Positions 44,814 through 54,067 are shown, counted from the first letter of the stretch. The stretch: DNA of 64,000 nucleotides from an uncultured Bacteroidales bacterium (GCA_900318665.1 ONLQ01000001.1:143342-207341), one strand, 5' to 3'. The notes: generated from the sequence alone by a model not told the origin. Translations and numbers: made by a program.

Positions 44814-45289
44814 GATTCTTCCTCCTTAATCCTGATTACACCCAGTGAACGGCCGCCGATATTTGCCGCCGTGCGTTCGCACCACTCTTCGAGCAACGAC
44901 TGGTCGCCATTGCCCCGATACAAAAGACCGACATTTAGCGCATGGTAGCGCAGTTGGTGGCGCTCCCAGCCGTCACGCATCTCGATATACATATTAACCA
45001 TCGGCATTAAGCGGTCCATCACCCGCTTGCCACGCCAGTCGATAAATCCGAAACGCGTATCGGAAACCAACCACAGGTCATTCGCCCCCACCATCTTTCG
45101 TACTATCGCTTCGTAGTCGTCTTTTATGACGCACACGCCAGGGGTCTTCAACCAGCACTGGTTGCAGCCCATACAGTGCGAAATGTTCATCTCCGAGGTG
45201 TCGACGACCTCTGCCTCCTTGTCGTTAATCAGAGTCATAATCTGCTCCGATACAGCACCAAGTTCTAATGTGTTTAATATTAATGTCAT
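44804..45289 (-). CDS. Iron-sulfur flavoprotein-like FMN reductase
   Basis: 161 residues. The motif HCMGCNQCWLKTPGVCVIKDD is the compact four-cysteine motif of iron-sulfur flavoproteins in the FMN-reductase family (C-x2-C-x2-C-x6-C here); DLWLVSDTRFGFIDWRGKRVMDRLMP matches the flavin-site region. The N-terminus is somewhat short for the family: the usual GSPR loop is replaced by TLILNTLELGAVSEQI. A minus-strand promoter lies at 45348-45379. Confidence 0.82.
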   Translation of the reverse strand: MTLILNTLELGAVSEQIMTLINDKEAEVVDTSEMNISHCMGCNQCWLKTPGVCVIKDDYEAIVRKMVGANDLWLVSDTRFGFIDWRGKRVMDRLMPMVNMYIEMRDGWERHQLRYHALNVGLLYRGNGDQSLLEEWCERTAANIGGRSLGVIRIKEEESCM

Positions 45290-45347
45290 GATTAGATAAC
45301 TATTAACCCATCTGTCATTATTGACTACCTACTTTGAAAAGAAGGTA

Positions 45348-45379
45348 CAAATTTACACATCTTTTTGCAATCCGCCAAA
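45348..45379 (-). promoter_or_regulatory. Promoter of the flavoprotein pair
   Basis: On the minus strand TTTG (45379-45376), 20 bases, TAAATTTG (45355-45348). Confidence 0.65.
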
Positions 45380-45491
45380 AGTGTGCTACATGTGGAATCT
45401 TCTTCACTGCCATGCGTGGATAACCAAAATTAGTGATAGCGCAAAAAAAGAATAGCCAATTTTAGCGATATGTCGTCGGTGAGGGTAAATC

Positions 45492-45499
45492 TAATTTTG
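45492..45499 (+). promoter_or_regulatory. -7 promoter element of the porin-imelysin operon
   Basis: TAATTTTG fits TAnnTTTG. Two related segments, CAAAATTAGTGATAGCG (near 45425) and CCAATTTTAGCGATATG (near 45456), lie just upstream and could be regulator sites. Confidence 0.5.
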
Positions 45500-45574
45500 C
45501 AAGCAGAAAAAGAATAATATACAATCATAATAAATAGTTGATTGTCTGTTGATTTAATGCAAAAACAAAAAAAG

Positions 45575-46864
45575 ATGAAACGCAATATACTATTTGTATT
45601 TCTCACATTATGTGTGGCCTGCGTGGCTGTCAATGCACAGGATACCACTACAAGTATCATTAGTCTGAAAAGGCTGTCGGTGGGCGGCTACGGCGAAGCC
45701 GTCTATCAATACAATTTCTTCAGCGACAATCCTTTCCGCTATAGCAATGCCGACAGGTACAAGGATTCCAAGGGACACGGCCGCGTCGATATACCCCATG
45801 CCGTAATCAATATTGGTTACGATTTCGGCCACGGCTGGTCGTTTGGCACAGAGATAGAATTTGAACATGGTGGCACCGAGGCTGCCGTCGAGGTGGAAGC
45901 CGAAGAGAGCGGCGAGTTTGAAAAGGAGATTGAGCGTGGTGGTGAGGTCGCTTTGGAGCAATTTTGGATTCAGAAGATTTTTTGCAATGCCTTCAATATT
46001 CGCGCGGGTCACGTTATAGTACCAGTAGGCGGCACCAACAATGCCCATGAGCCCGACAAGTTTTTCGGAGTCTATCGCCCCGAGGGAGAGAACACCATTA
46101 TCCCTTGCACATGGCACGAGACCGGCATTGAGGTGTTTGGTAACTTCGGTGACTGGCGTTACGACGCCATGGTGCTCCCCAGCCTTAACTCCAGTTATTT
46201 TACCGAGGCGGGCTGGGCCAACGGCGCATCGGCTTCGCCCTACGAGTTTCGCGTGGCAAACAATCTTGCAGGAGCCTTGCGCATAGACAACTATACCGTC
46301 AACAACCTGCGCATAGGTGTGAGCGGCTATGTGGGCAACACCTTTTTTAACGACATAGTGACCAATGAAAACTCAAAGAAATACGGCTCGGTAAAAGGCC
46401 TTGTGTATATCGGCGCCATTGATTTCGACTATCGATATGGCGGCCTTGTGGTGAGAGGCAATGCCGACTACGGCCACCTTGACGAAGCCGACATCATTTC
46501 CACCTACAACAAAAATCTGAGCCATGCCACCGGGTCGCCTTTCCCTCGTAGTCTGGTGGGCGAGGCCACCTATGCTTTTGGCTTGGAGGCTGGCTACGAC
46601 CTGCTGCAACTCTTTGCGCCGCAAAAAAGCAGTCGCAGACTCTATATTTTTGGCCGCTACGACAGATACGACTCCTATCTGCCTGCCGGAGTGCGCAGCA
46701 AGATAGGCTGGACAGAGCGGCAGTGCGTGAGCGGAGGCATAAACTACAGGCCCATTGCCCCCATCATCATAAAGGCCGAAGGCGGTGTGCGTCTGATGGA
46801 CCAGCAGTACAATAGCGAGCCGTGGTTTGCCATGGGTATTACATGGGTAGGTATGTTCGAATAG
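45575..46864 (+). CDS. Outer-membrane porin-like beta-barrel protein
   Basis: 429 residues. A signal peptide (MKRNILFVFLTLCVACVAVNAQ) is followed by amphipathic beta-strand patterns ending in aromatic residues (VINIGYDFGHGWSFGTEIEFEHGG, LYIFGRYDRYDSYLP), and the chain ends in Phe-Glu after an aromatic strand, as barrels do. The acidic patch EVEAEESGEFEKEIERGGE could attract cations. It is first in the operon with imelysin and a di-heme protein, so it may admit metal or metal complexes (inference). The ATG at 45575 begins the signal peptide; 45557 is possible. Confidence 0.85.
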   Translation: MKRNILFVFLTLCVACVAVNAQDTTTSIISLKRLSVGGYGEAVYQYNFFSDNPFRYSNADRYKDSKGHGRVDIPHAVINIGYDFGHGWSFGTEIEFEHGGTEAAVEVEAEESGEFEKEIERGGEVALEQFWIQKIFCNAFNIRAGHVIVPVGGTNNAHEPDKFFGVYRPEGENTIIPCTWHETGIEVFGNFGDWRYDAMVLPSLNSSYFTEAGWANGASASPYEFRVANNLAGALRIDNYTVNNLRIGVSGYVGNTFFNDIVTNENSKKYGSVKGLVYIGAIDFDYRYGGLVVRGNADYGHLDEADIISTYNKNLSHATGSPFPRSLVGEATYAFGLEAGYDLLQLFAPQKSSRRLYIFGRYDRYDSYLPAGVRSKIGWTERQCVSGGINYRPIAPIIIKAEGGVRLMDQQYNSEPWFAMGITWVGMFE

Positions 46865-46899
46865 AAAAAAAAACAACAACAAATAAAAACTCAAAACAC

Positions 46900-48087
46900 A
46901 TGAAAAAAACTTTCCGTAACATGATGCTTGTCGTGGCAGCTCTGACCACCACAATGGTCTTTACTGGTTGCAAAGACGACGATGACAACAACAAAGCCAG
47001 CAATGGCAATTCGACCGAGGTGGAATACAAGGCCATGGCCGAGCAATATGTAAACAACACAGTCATATACACCTACAAGCAACTGGCCGAGAAAACCGAG
47101 CAGTTGGCTGCCGACCTCGAAACCTTGAAGGATAGCAAAACACAGGCCAACCTGAACAAGGTGTGCGCGACTTTTCTCGATGCCCGCGAGTGGTGGGAGA
47201 AGAGCGAGGCCTTCCTCTTTGGTGCCGCCACCAGTTTCGGCATCGACCCGCATATTGACAGTTGGCCGCTCGACGCCACCCGTTTCGACGCATTGATGAG
47301 CAATGCCAACCAGTTGGAACAACTTGACGGCGACGATGGCGACATCGTGGCTAACGGCTTGGAGGCCACTCTGCTGGGCTTCCACGGCTTGGAATATGTG
47401 CTCTTTGCCAATGGCGCCGCCAAGCAGGTGAGTGCAATAACCGACAACCAACTCATCTATGCCGTGGCAGTGGCTGGCGACCTGCGCAACTGCTGCTATC
47501 GCCTGGCCGTGAGTTGGGCTGGCGAGGACAATGTGCCAGCACGCTATGTCGAAAAAATGGAAGAGGCCGAATGGGAATATACCGTCAACGGCAATGGCCG
47601 CAGTTATGGCGAGGATATGCTGCGTGCTGGCAATGCTGGCAGCACCTACGAGAGTTTCGCCCACGTCATGCAGCAGATTGCAACAGGCTGCGCCGATATA
47701 GCCGACGAGGTTGGAACCTCAAAGGTCGGCAGCGCCTACAAAGGCGAGGACGAGACCTATATTGAAAGCCCCTACAGCAAGAAATCGCTCATCGACTTCC
47801 GCGACAATATGATTAGCATCCAGAACGCCTATATGGGTGGTGTGGAAGGCCAGCGCAACGAAAGCAAGTCTATCCACAACTATGTGAAGGCCCACAACGC
47901 GACTCTCGACAACGAGATAATGACCGCCATAAGCAATGCTATAAACGAGTTTGAGACCAAGGCCGCTGAAGGTGCTTTTGTCGATACCTACATGAACGCC
48001 GGCGCATACGACAAGGCTATGCAGTACTGTGCCGAAGTCGAAGAGGCTATGCTGAAATTGCGTGTGTTCTTCGGTGGCGAGGAATGA
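46900..48087 (+). CDS. Imelysin-family lipoprotein
   Basis: 395 residues with a lipoprotein signal (lipobox FTGCK). The imelysin GxHxxE motif is present: Gly160-Phe-His162-Gly-Leu-Glu165 in LGFHGLEYVLF. Imelysins (IrpA-like, related to EfeO) bind iron or other metal in the periplasm, and the motif is thought to hold the metal. It follows the porin by 35 bases and precedes a di-heme oxidoreductase by 34, an arrangement suggesting reduction or oxidation of bound iron during uptake (inference). Confidence 0.92.
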   Translation: MKKTFRNMMLVVAALTTTMVFTGCKDDDDNNKASNGNSTEVEYKAMAEQYVNNTVIYTYKQLAEKTEQLAADLETLKDSKTQANLNKVCATFLDAREWWEKSEAFLFGAATSFGIDPHIDSWPLDATRFDALMSNANQLEQLDGDDGDIVANGLEATLLGFHGLEYVLFANGAAKQVSAITDNQLIYAVAVAGDLRNCCYRLAVSWAGEDNVPARYVEKMEEAEWEYTVNGNGRSYGEDMLRAGNAGSTYESFAHVMQQIATGCADIADEVGTSKVGSAYKGEDETYIESPYSKKSLIDFRDNMISIQNAYMGGVEGQRNESKSIHNYVKAHNATLDNEIMTAISNAINEFETKAAEGAFVDTYMNAGAYDKAMQYCAEVEEAMLKLRVFFGGEE

Positions 48088-48121
48088 GAAACAAGACATT
48101 ATAAACCATAAAAAGTACGAC

Positions 48122-49747
48122 ATGAAAAAAACATTATTTGTACCTATCGTCTGTTCGGCGCTCGCCATCATGGCCTTTGCCTCGTGCAAGGACGACGACA
48201 AGACCGAAGCCGAGGCCATTGCCGGTCTGCCCGACTATCTCGTAGAAGAGACCTATGCTGGCGGACAACTGGGCACCACGTTCAACTCCACCGCCTCGGC
48301 CTACGAGGACCCCGCTCCTGCCGTGGAAGAGGCTGGAATGGTAAACGAGTTCAAATATGGCGAATACTTCTTTGAACGCCCTATCACCACCAACAGCAAG
48401 CCCTTCAACGGATTAGGTCCACTCTACATTCGCAACTCTTGCGAATCCTGCCATCCTGGCTACGGACACGGCAAACGCATGACCCGCTATCGTGCCGACG
48501 ACTGGGGCAACGGCTATCTGCTGGTGTGCTACGACAAGCGCAACAACGCCTACCTCACCTCTCTCACCGGTATGCCGCAAACCAAGGCTGTGGCACCGTT
48601 TAAGGCACCTCTCGACGAAACCAAAATCAACATCGCATGGCTTAACTACACCGACGAGTGGAACAACCGTTTCCCAGACGGTGAGGCCTACGAATTGATT
48701 TACCCAGAGGTCACCATTCCGCGCGACGCATACTATATTCCCTTTGGCGAAGGTGGCGAGCCTGTGCCATACGAGCATGTGGGCGTGCTGCTGGAAGGCA
48801 CAATCGGCATCTATGGCACTGGATTGATAGACGCCATTCCCGACGACTCGCTGCGTGCGCAATATCAGAAGGAATACAACGACGGCTATATGCAGAACGG
48901 CATCAATCCCTCCATGTGGGCAGGCGCCGACTGGGCTCCGACGGGTCTGTATGGCAACACCTCTCACCCCAAACGCTACACCTATGCTCTTACGCGCGGA
49001 CCTCTGCAGGACGCTCCTGGCAGCAACGCCATTTGGAACATCACCAATGTCACGCGCAGCAACAAGCAGGCACACTATATGACTGCCATCTATGCCAACA
49101 TCGCCAAAAACGACCCCGACGTGCGTCGTGAGTTCTATCGCTACTATCCTAACATGAACATCACCGGCGACACTGCGCAGGACATCTACAACTATTTGAT
49201 GTATGCTACCGACGAGGTGAAACAGCGTCTCGAGCCCGAAATGAGCGACAAGGACTATGTCAACTTTATGGTTTGGCATCGCGGATTGGCAGTGCCTGCC
49301 GCACGCAACATGGGCGACAACGAGGTGCAACGCGGACGCCAACTGTTTCGTGAGATTGGCTGCTCCTACTGCCACCGTCCGGGCTGGACCACAGGCGACG
49401 ACGTTTTCACCGACCCGACGGGATTTTTTGCCGATGGCGACAGCCGTCTGCCTCGCTTCCCGCATCAGAAGATATGGCCCTATAGCGACTTTATCCAGCA
49501 CAAACTGATGATGAAGAATGACATACGCACTGGCTGGTGCAGAACCACCCCGTTGTGGGGGCGTGGCCTTTCGGCCATCTGCACTGGCGCTGCCGACCGT
49601 ATGCACGACTATCGCGCTCGCAACGTCATTGAGGCCATCATGTGGCACGGCGCACCCAATAGTGACGCTCGCCGCACGGTCGAGAAATTCCGCCAACTGA
49701 GCAAGTCTGACCGCGACGCAATAGTGAAATTCATCAACGCCATATAA
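48122..49747 (+). CDS. Di-heme oxidoreductase (DHOR/'thiol oxidoreductase', cytochrome c peroxidase-like) lipoprotein
   Basis: 541 residues. Lipoprotein signal with lipobox FASCK. Two c-type haem sites: CESCH (Cys107) and CSYCH (Cys414). Family segments include NSCESCHPGYGHG, LPDYL-VEETYAGG at the start and TTPLWGRGLS near the end, typical of the di-haem oxidoreductase (old DUF1111) family. It should pass electrons in the periplasm, probably for the neighbouring imelysin. Haem attachment is covered by the next gene, a CcsBA fusion, 19 bases downstream. Confidence 0.93.
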   Translation: MKKTLFVPIVCSALAIMAFASCKDDDKTEAEAIAGLPDYLVEETYAGGQLGTTFNSTASAYEDPAPAVEEAGMVNEFKYGEYFFERPITTNSKPFNGLGPLYIRNSCESCHPGYGHGKRMTRYRADDWGNGYLLVCYDKRNNAYLTSLTGMPQTKAVAPFKAPLDETKINIAWLNYTDEWNNRFPDGEAYELIYPEVTIPRDAYYIPFGEGGEPVPYEHVGVLLEGTIGIYGTGLIDAIPDDSLRAQYQKEYNDGYMQNGINPSMWAGADWAPTGLYGNTSHPKRYTYALTRGPLQDAPGSNAIWNITNVTRSNKQAHYMTAIYANIAKNDPDVRREFYRYYPNMNITGDTAQDIYNYLMYATDEVKQRLEPEMSDKDYVNFMVWHRGLAVPAARNMGDNEVQRGRQLFREIGCSYCHRPGWTTGDDVFTDPTGFFADGDSRLPRFPHQKIWPYSDFIQHKLMMKNDIRTGWCRTTPLWGRGLSAICTGAADRMHDYRARNVIEAIMWHGAPNSDARRTVEKFRQLSKSDRDAIVKFINAI

Positions 49748-49766
49748 TCCGGGTCTGAATATCCCT

Positions 49767-51989
49767 ATGAAACGCTGGTCAGTAATTTTGATAGTGCTCG
49801 CCGTCATAATCATGATGGCGGGCACTTTGCTTGAAAAAGTCCACGGCTCGGCATTTGCCTTGACGCACATCTACCGCACTCCGTGGTTTATTTTGTTGCT
49901 CGTTGCCATTGCCTCTGTGGGCATGGTGGTGGTTATCCGCCAGAAACTCTATCGGCGACTGGCTACCATGGGAATACATCTTGCTTTCGCCCTGATAGTG
50001 GCAGGCATGGTGCTTACAACCTTCACCGCAAAATCGGGACGACTGACGCTTACTGAAAATGAGTCAACCTCTGTTTTCGAGGCCACCGACGACGGACGCT
50101 CATGCAACGGCACTCTTCCCTTTGGCGTGAGGCTCAAGAACTTCGACGTGGTTTATTATCCAGGCACCCATGCCCCGCAGGATTTTGTCTCGCACATCTC
50201 GTTTGTCGATGCCGACGGCGGCGAGACCGAGGCGCAGGTGTCGATGAACAAGATAGCGCGCCATCGCGGCTATAGGTTCTATCAGGCGGGCTACGACAAC
50301 AATGGGCACGATTTTCTAACGGTGGCTCACGACCCTTTTGGAATACCGGTCACCTATGCTGGCTATCTGTTGCTTGCGCTATCGTTTGTGGGTTTCTTTT
50401 TCGACCGTCAAAGTCATTTTCGCCAGTTGCTTCGCACGCCAATAGCAAAGGCCGTTATTGTGGCAGTCTGCCTGTCGTCAACGTTTTCCGCAGTCCATGC
50501 CTCAACGCCTATGCCACGCACGCTACCTGCTGACCAGGCCGAGACAATGGGACGGCTATATGTGCTTCACAACGACCGCGTGTGTCCGCTTCAGACCCTC
50601 GCTATCGATTTCACCACCAAACTCTACGGCAAAGCCACCTATCGCGGACTTTCGGCCGAGCAGGTCCTCAGTGGCTGGATATTCTACTACAACGATTGGA
50701 GCAACGAGCCCATGTTCAAAATCAAAGGCAACGCCGTGCGCCAGGCTCTCGGCATCGACGGACGCTATGCGTCGCTCAACGACTTTGTTGCTCACGGCTC
50801 CACATACAAACTACAGGCTCCCATCGACAGCCTCTCTTTTTCCGACCCTCTGCGCGCCAAGTTCCTTGCCGCCGACGAGAAATACAACCTCATCGCCATG
50901 CTCTACGGCGGACAGTTGCTCAAACTGTTTCCTATTGCCGACAGCAACGGCACGACGCATTGGTATTCGCAATCCGACAATCTGCCGCTCGCCGTTTCCG
51001 ACGACGAATATCTCTTTGTCAAGAAAAGCCTTGCCTATTGTCAGGAACTTGTGGCTTTTGGTCGCTACGACCAATTGGACACAATGTTTGTCAAGATATG
51101 CGCGTATCAACGTCAGCGTGCCGAAAAGACGTTGCCGTCAGATAGCCGCATTGCCTCCGAAAGACTTATCAACTCGCTCAACTACAGCCGTCTGCTGGCC
51201 ATGTTCTTCATAACGATAGGGCTTGTCTTTTTTGTCTATACCTTGGTGCGTATGGCACGAGGACGCGAACTGCATCGTGGAGTGCGCCTTGCGGCATTGG
51301 TCTTGTTGTTCTTGTTGGCAGTATATCTGTGCGTGCTGTTCGTATTGCGGTGGGTGGTGTCTGGCCACATACCGCTTGCCAACGGCTACGAGACAATGCT
51401 GTTCCTATCGCTATGCGTGGCATTGATGGCGATGGCACTGCAACGCCGCCAATCGCTTTCATTGCCCGCCGGGCTGCTCCTGGTCGGCTTCACGCTGCTG
51501 GTGGCAATGATAGGTGGCAGCAATCCGTCGCTCACCCAGTTGATGCCCGTCCTCAACTCGCCATTGCTCTGCATCCACGTGGCAGTCATAATGCTCGCCT
51601 ATTCGCTATTGTCATTCGCAATGCTCGATGGCGTGGCGGCACTAATCATTGGACGGTTCTCGCCCAATCAGCAGACCGCATTGCAGCAGTCGCTGATGCG
51701 CATCAGCCAGATACTGCTATATCCCGCCGTGTTCCTTCTCGCCATAGGCATATTCATAGGGGCGGTGTGGGCTAACGTGTCGTGGGGCACCTATTGGTCG
51801 TGGGACCCCAAAGAGGTCTGGGCGCTCATAACACTATTGGTATATGCCCTGCCACTACACGCCCGCTCTTTTGCATGGCTGAAAAACCCCAAACTGTTCC
51901 ACATCTACATGGTAGCAGCCTTTCTAACAGTCCTAATAACCTATTTTGGAGTAAACCTACTATTAGGCGGACAACATAGTTACGCCTAA
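49767..51989 (+). CDS. ccsBA: Cytochrome c biogenesis CcsB-CcsA (ResBC) fusion
   Basis: 740 residues. The N-terminal ResB/CcsB half has membrane helices near residues 1-25, 30-50, 65-85 and 195-215, and a large periplasmic domain (about 220-470). The C-terminal CcsA/CcmC half has eight or so helices and the tryptophan-rich haem-binding WWD motif (WGTYWSWDPKEVWALITLLVYALPLHARS). It moves haem across the membrane and joins it to CxxCH apocytochromes (system II). Its place directly after the di-haem gene suggests a dedicated role. A terminator follows at 52002. Confidence 0.94.
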   Translation: MKRWSVILIVLAVIIMMAGTLLEKVHGSAFALTHIYRTPWFILLLVAIASVGMVVVIRQKLYRRLATMGIHLAFALIVAGMVLTTFTAKSGRLTLTENESTSVFEATDDGRSCNGTLPFGVRLKNFDVVYYPGTHAPQDFVSHISFVDADGGETEAQVSMNKIARHRGYRFYQAGYDNNGHDFLTVAHDPFGIPVTYAGYLLLALSFVGFFFDRQSHFRQLLRTPIAKAVIVAVCLSSTFSAVHASTPMPRTLPADQAETMGRLYVLHNDRVCPLQTLAIDFTTKLYGKATYRGLSAEQVLSGWIFYYNDWSNEPMFKIKGNAVRQALGIDGRYASLNDFVAHGSTYKLQAPIDSLSFSDPLRAKFLAADEKYNLIAMLYGGQLLKLFPIADSNGTTHWYSQSDNLPLAVSDDEYLFVKKSLAYCQELVAFGRYDQLDTMFVKICAYQRQRAEKTLPSDSRIASERLINSLNYSRLLAMFFITIGLVFFVYTLVRMARGRELHRGVRLAALVLLFLLAVYLCVLFVLRWVVSGHIPLANGYETMLFLSLCVALMAMALQRRQSLSLPAGLLLVGFTLLVAMIGGSNPSLTQLMPVLNSPLLCIHVAVIMLAYSLLSFAMLDGVAALIIGRFSPNQQTALQQSLMRISQILLYPAVFLLAIGIFIGAVWANVSWGTYWSWDPKEVWALITLLVYALPLHARSFAWLKNPKLFHIYMVAAFLTVLITYFGVNLLLGGQHSYA

Positions 51990-52001
51990 TAATAGACAAA
52001 C

Positions 52002-52030
52002 AAAAAAGCCTCCGAAAGGAGGCTTTTTTT
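52002..52030. terminator. Terminator after ccsBA
   Basis: AAAAAAGCCTCC-GAAA-GGAGGCTTTTTT, nearly perfect, followed by more T on the plus strand. It closely resembles the hairpin beside attR at 57617-57640. Confidence 0.88.
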
Positions 52031-52032
52031 TA

Positions 52033-52046
52033 TGTGGAGTATACCG
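52033..52046. repeat. attL, left direct repeat of the element
   Basis: TGTGGAGTATACCG, identical to 57645-57658. It also forms a small palindrome with GCTCCACA just inside (TGTGGAG...CTCCACA). Confidence 0.82.
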
Positions 52047-52108
52047 CTCCACATTATTGTTGTGTAAATATTTGTGGTATAATGAATTATATATTATTAA
52101 ATGTATTT

Positions 52109-52129
52109 TTGTGTCAAATTTGTGCCAAA
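52109..52129 (+). repeat. Left arm-type recombinase sites (two direct copies)
   Basis: TTGTGTCAAA (52109-52118) and TTGTGCCAAA (52120-52129), 11 bases apart. The same pair, same spacing, is at the right end (57500-57520). Confidence 0.65.
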
Positions 52130-52206
52130 AATATTTTTTTTGTCATTCTGTCAGTCTCCACAAAGATACATTTTTTTTGAAAATATACCCTATATCTGGA
52201 ATTTCT

Positions 52207-52695
52207 TTAATGTGGGATATGTTTCCACACATCATTGTATTTTTTCACCGCTGCAATCACTCTTTTACCGTATTTTGATAGTCTGTTATTGTAATAGGGC
52301 TTTCCGTAACGTTTCAAATCCGCATCCTCTTCCGCTTTAATAAGTCTGTCCCAAAACATCCACATCTTATTGTTGCATTTGTGGTATGTGTGTTCAAAGG
52401 TGTAACGGCTGCGCCATTCGTCATAGACAAAAAACAATTTCCGAAAGCAACGCCCCGTTTCGGGACAAACAAAAAAAGGAATTTCGCCAATGCCTAAATT
52501 GCTCGGTTTGTAAACAATTAAAAAGGTTTGTTCGTAATCCCTGCCAACAATCTTTAAGGCGTCAGGTCTCTGCCCAAACGTTATAAATTCGCCACTGAAT
52601 GAACGCCTGCCAATCGTTAGGGTAAAAGTATTTCGACAACGTTTGATTACATCCGAAATACTTAAACATGGCAAATGGTCAATTTCTATTTTCAT
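52207..52695 (-). CDS. Hypothetical protein of the integrative element
   Basis: 162 residues, no signal peptide or membrane helix. It contains a paired-cysteine segment FFVCPETGRCFRKLFFVYDEWRSRYTFEHTYHKCNN with a possible metal-binding Cys/His set, and a basic C-terminus (YNNRLSKYGKRVIAAVKKYNDVW). No family was recognised. It is the last gene on the left of the element, near attL and the left arm sites, a place often used by cargo genes. Confidence 0.65.
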   Translation of the reverse strand: MKIEIDHLPCLSISDVIKRCRNTFTLTIGRRSFSGEFITFGQRPDALKIVGRDYEQTFLIVYKPSNLGIGEIPFFVCPETGRCFRKLFFVYDEWRSRYTFEHTYHKCNNKMWMFWDRLIKAEEDADLKRYGKPYYNNRLSKYGKRVIAAVKKYNDVWKHIPH

Positions 52696-52801
52696 TTTTC
52701 TAAATTTTTAGACAATAACGCTCCTTGTTGCTTGATTATTGCAAAAAAAAAAATCTGCTGCGGTTTTGTATGCTGCATTAATACAAAGTATTAGATTTGT
52801 T

Positions 52802-52822
52802 TTTGACACAAAAATGACACAA
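52802..52822 (-). repeat. Internal inverted pair of arm-type sites
   Basis: TTTGACACAA (52802-52811), the exact reverse complement of the end sites, and AATGACACAA (52813-52822), again 11 bases apart. Confidence 0.6.
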
Positions 52823-53065
52823 TTTTTATATTTACACCACATTAACAAAATAACTGTTTAACGTGGATTTCTCGCCTTGTCTGGTAGATTGTGCAACCGT
52901 CTGCGGATACTGCCAAATAGAGCCGTTTCTGTGTCGTTATCGTGGTAGTCTATTGTTATCCTCTCCAGCAAAAAAAACATGGGGCTTAATACGAACATCC
53001 TGCTTGTTCGTTATCACACTTATTTTTTAATTAACATTCTTATTACTTATTACTTATTTTTACAC

Positions 53066-53175
53066 TTATTTAAGATACACATTTAAATACACACTTAAAT
53101 ACGCAATTAAATACACGCCCATTTAAGATACCACATAATACACAAATGATACACTCAATGATACAAAATAATATC
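53066..53175. repeat. AT-rich iteron-like repeats
   Basis: Successive short units: TTTAAGATACAC, TTTAAATACACAC, TTAAATACGCA, TTAAATACACGCC, TTTAAGATACCAC, ATAATACACA, ATGATACACT, ATGATACAAA. The common core is TTAAATACAC with 10-14 base periodicity. Such blocks are typical of replication origins or regulator clusters; function unproven. Confidence 0.55.
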
Positions 53176-53329
53176 ATCGCTTGTTTCTTAAATAAGTATA
53201 AGCACCACCACATAAACGCCTGCGCCATCCCGTGGTATGTCGTGCAAATGACAAATCGTTATAGAATAGAAAAGCGGCACACAACAATAATTTGTTATAT
53301 GCCGCAATTCCACACTATGAAAATCTGCA

Positions 53330-54067
53330 TTAAATATTGGGGTCGTTCCTTATACGTTTCAGCAATTCCCTTTCACGCCCCACCGCTGTACGTGGCTTTT
53401 TGCTATGGCAATACTTTTTCATCTCAATAATCTTTTCTTCCTCCGTTCCCGTATTACTGAACAATACAGCAAATCCCCTCAACCCTCTTTCGCTGTATGT
53501 GGCAAAATCACGAAAAGACGTTTGCACCCTCATTCGTAGTTCCTCCGTTTTCCTCATCCTTTTGCGTGTGGATTTCTTTTCAGTTTGAAAATAGGATTGA
53601 TATCCTTTCGGGATTGAGCCTACCATTGCAAAGTTCTTATACCCGAACATCCTCGCCCATACCATTTTACTATTTGTTAGGGTTATTCTCTTTTTTCCGC
53701 AAATAGACTTACAAGCAAGATAAAAAAGCAATTCTAACAATTCGTTTATCTGGTCTTTATCTTTTTTATGTTGCAATTGTCCATTGGGTAATTTTTTCTT
53801 GATAGTCCAAAACATAGTTTTCGATATAGACATGAAAACGCCACAATAACGCCCCTCGGATTCGTGTTTTTGGAATGTTTTGCACCAATCATCAACCATA
53901 AACATATTCCCCCAATTTATGCCCTCATTATAGCCCGTTTTAAGCACATCCCAATCATAAAAAGAACATTGGTAATACAAAATTGAATCAAATACAGATT
54001 TGGGGTTGTTCAACATATCCCGTATTAACTCAATGGGGAATTGAAAATAATGTTCGGATTGTTTCAT
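53330..54067 (-). CDS. Hypothetical element protein, possible replication or regulatory function
   Basis: 245 residues, mostly helical and basic in its last third (KKSTRKRMRKTEELRMRVQTSF). The N-terminus (MKQSEHYFQFPIELIRDMLNNPKSVFDSILYYQCSFY) resembles DNA-binding phage-type proteins in style, but no family was recognised. Start at 54067 chosen because its ATG overlaps the TGA of the VRR-NUC gene, matching the other overlaps in this operon. It ends next to the iteron-like repeats, which makes a replication role possible (inference). Confidence 0.65.
   Translation of the reverse strand: MKQSEHYFQFPIELIRDMLNNPKSVFDSILYYQCSFYDWDVLKTGYNEGINWGNMFMVDDWCKTFQKHESEGRYCGVFMSISKTMFWTIKKKLPNGQLQHKKDKDQINELLELLFYLACKSICGKKRITLTNSKMVWARMFGYKNFAMVGSIPKGYQSYFQTEKKSTRKRMRKTEELRMRVQTSFRDFATYSERGLRGFAVLFSNTGTEEEKIIEMKKYCHSKKPRTAVGRERELLKRIRNDPNI

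Larger units (their letters stand above)
52696..53329. other. Gene-free region of the element with repeats
   Basis: No convincing gene. It holds an inverted pair of arm-type sites at 52802-52822 (TTTGACACAA and AATGACACAA), a 7-bp hairpin ACGAACA/TGTTCGT at 52991-53011, and an AT-rich block of short repeats at 53066-53175 (separate entry). It resembles a control or replication region. Confidence 0.6.

Noticed and set aside
53146-53430. 94-residue plus-strand reading frame
   Set aside because: It starts inside the iteron-like repeats and overlaps the end of a better minus-strand gene; composition looks non-coding.
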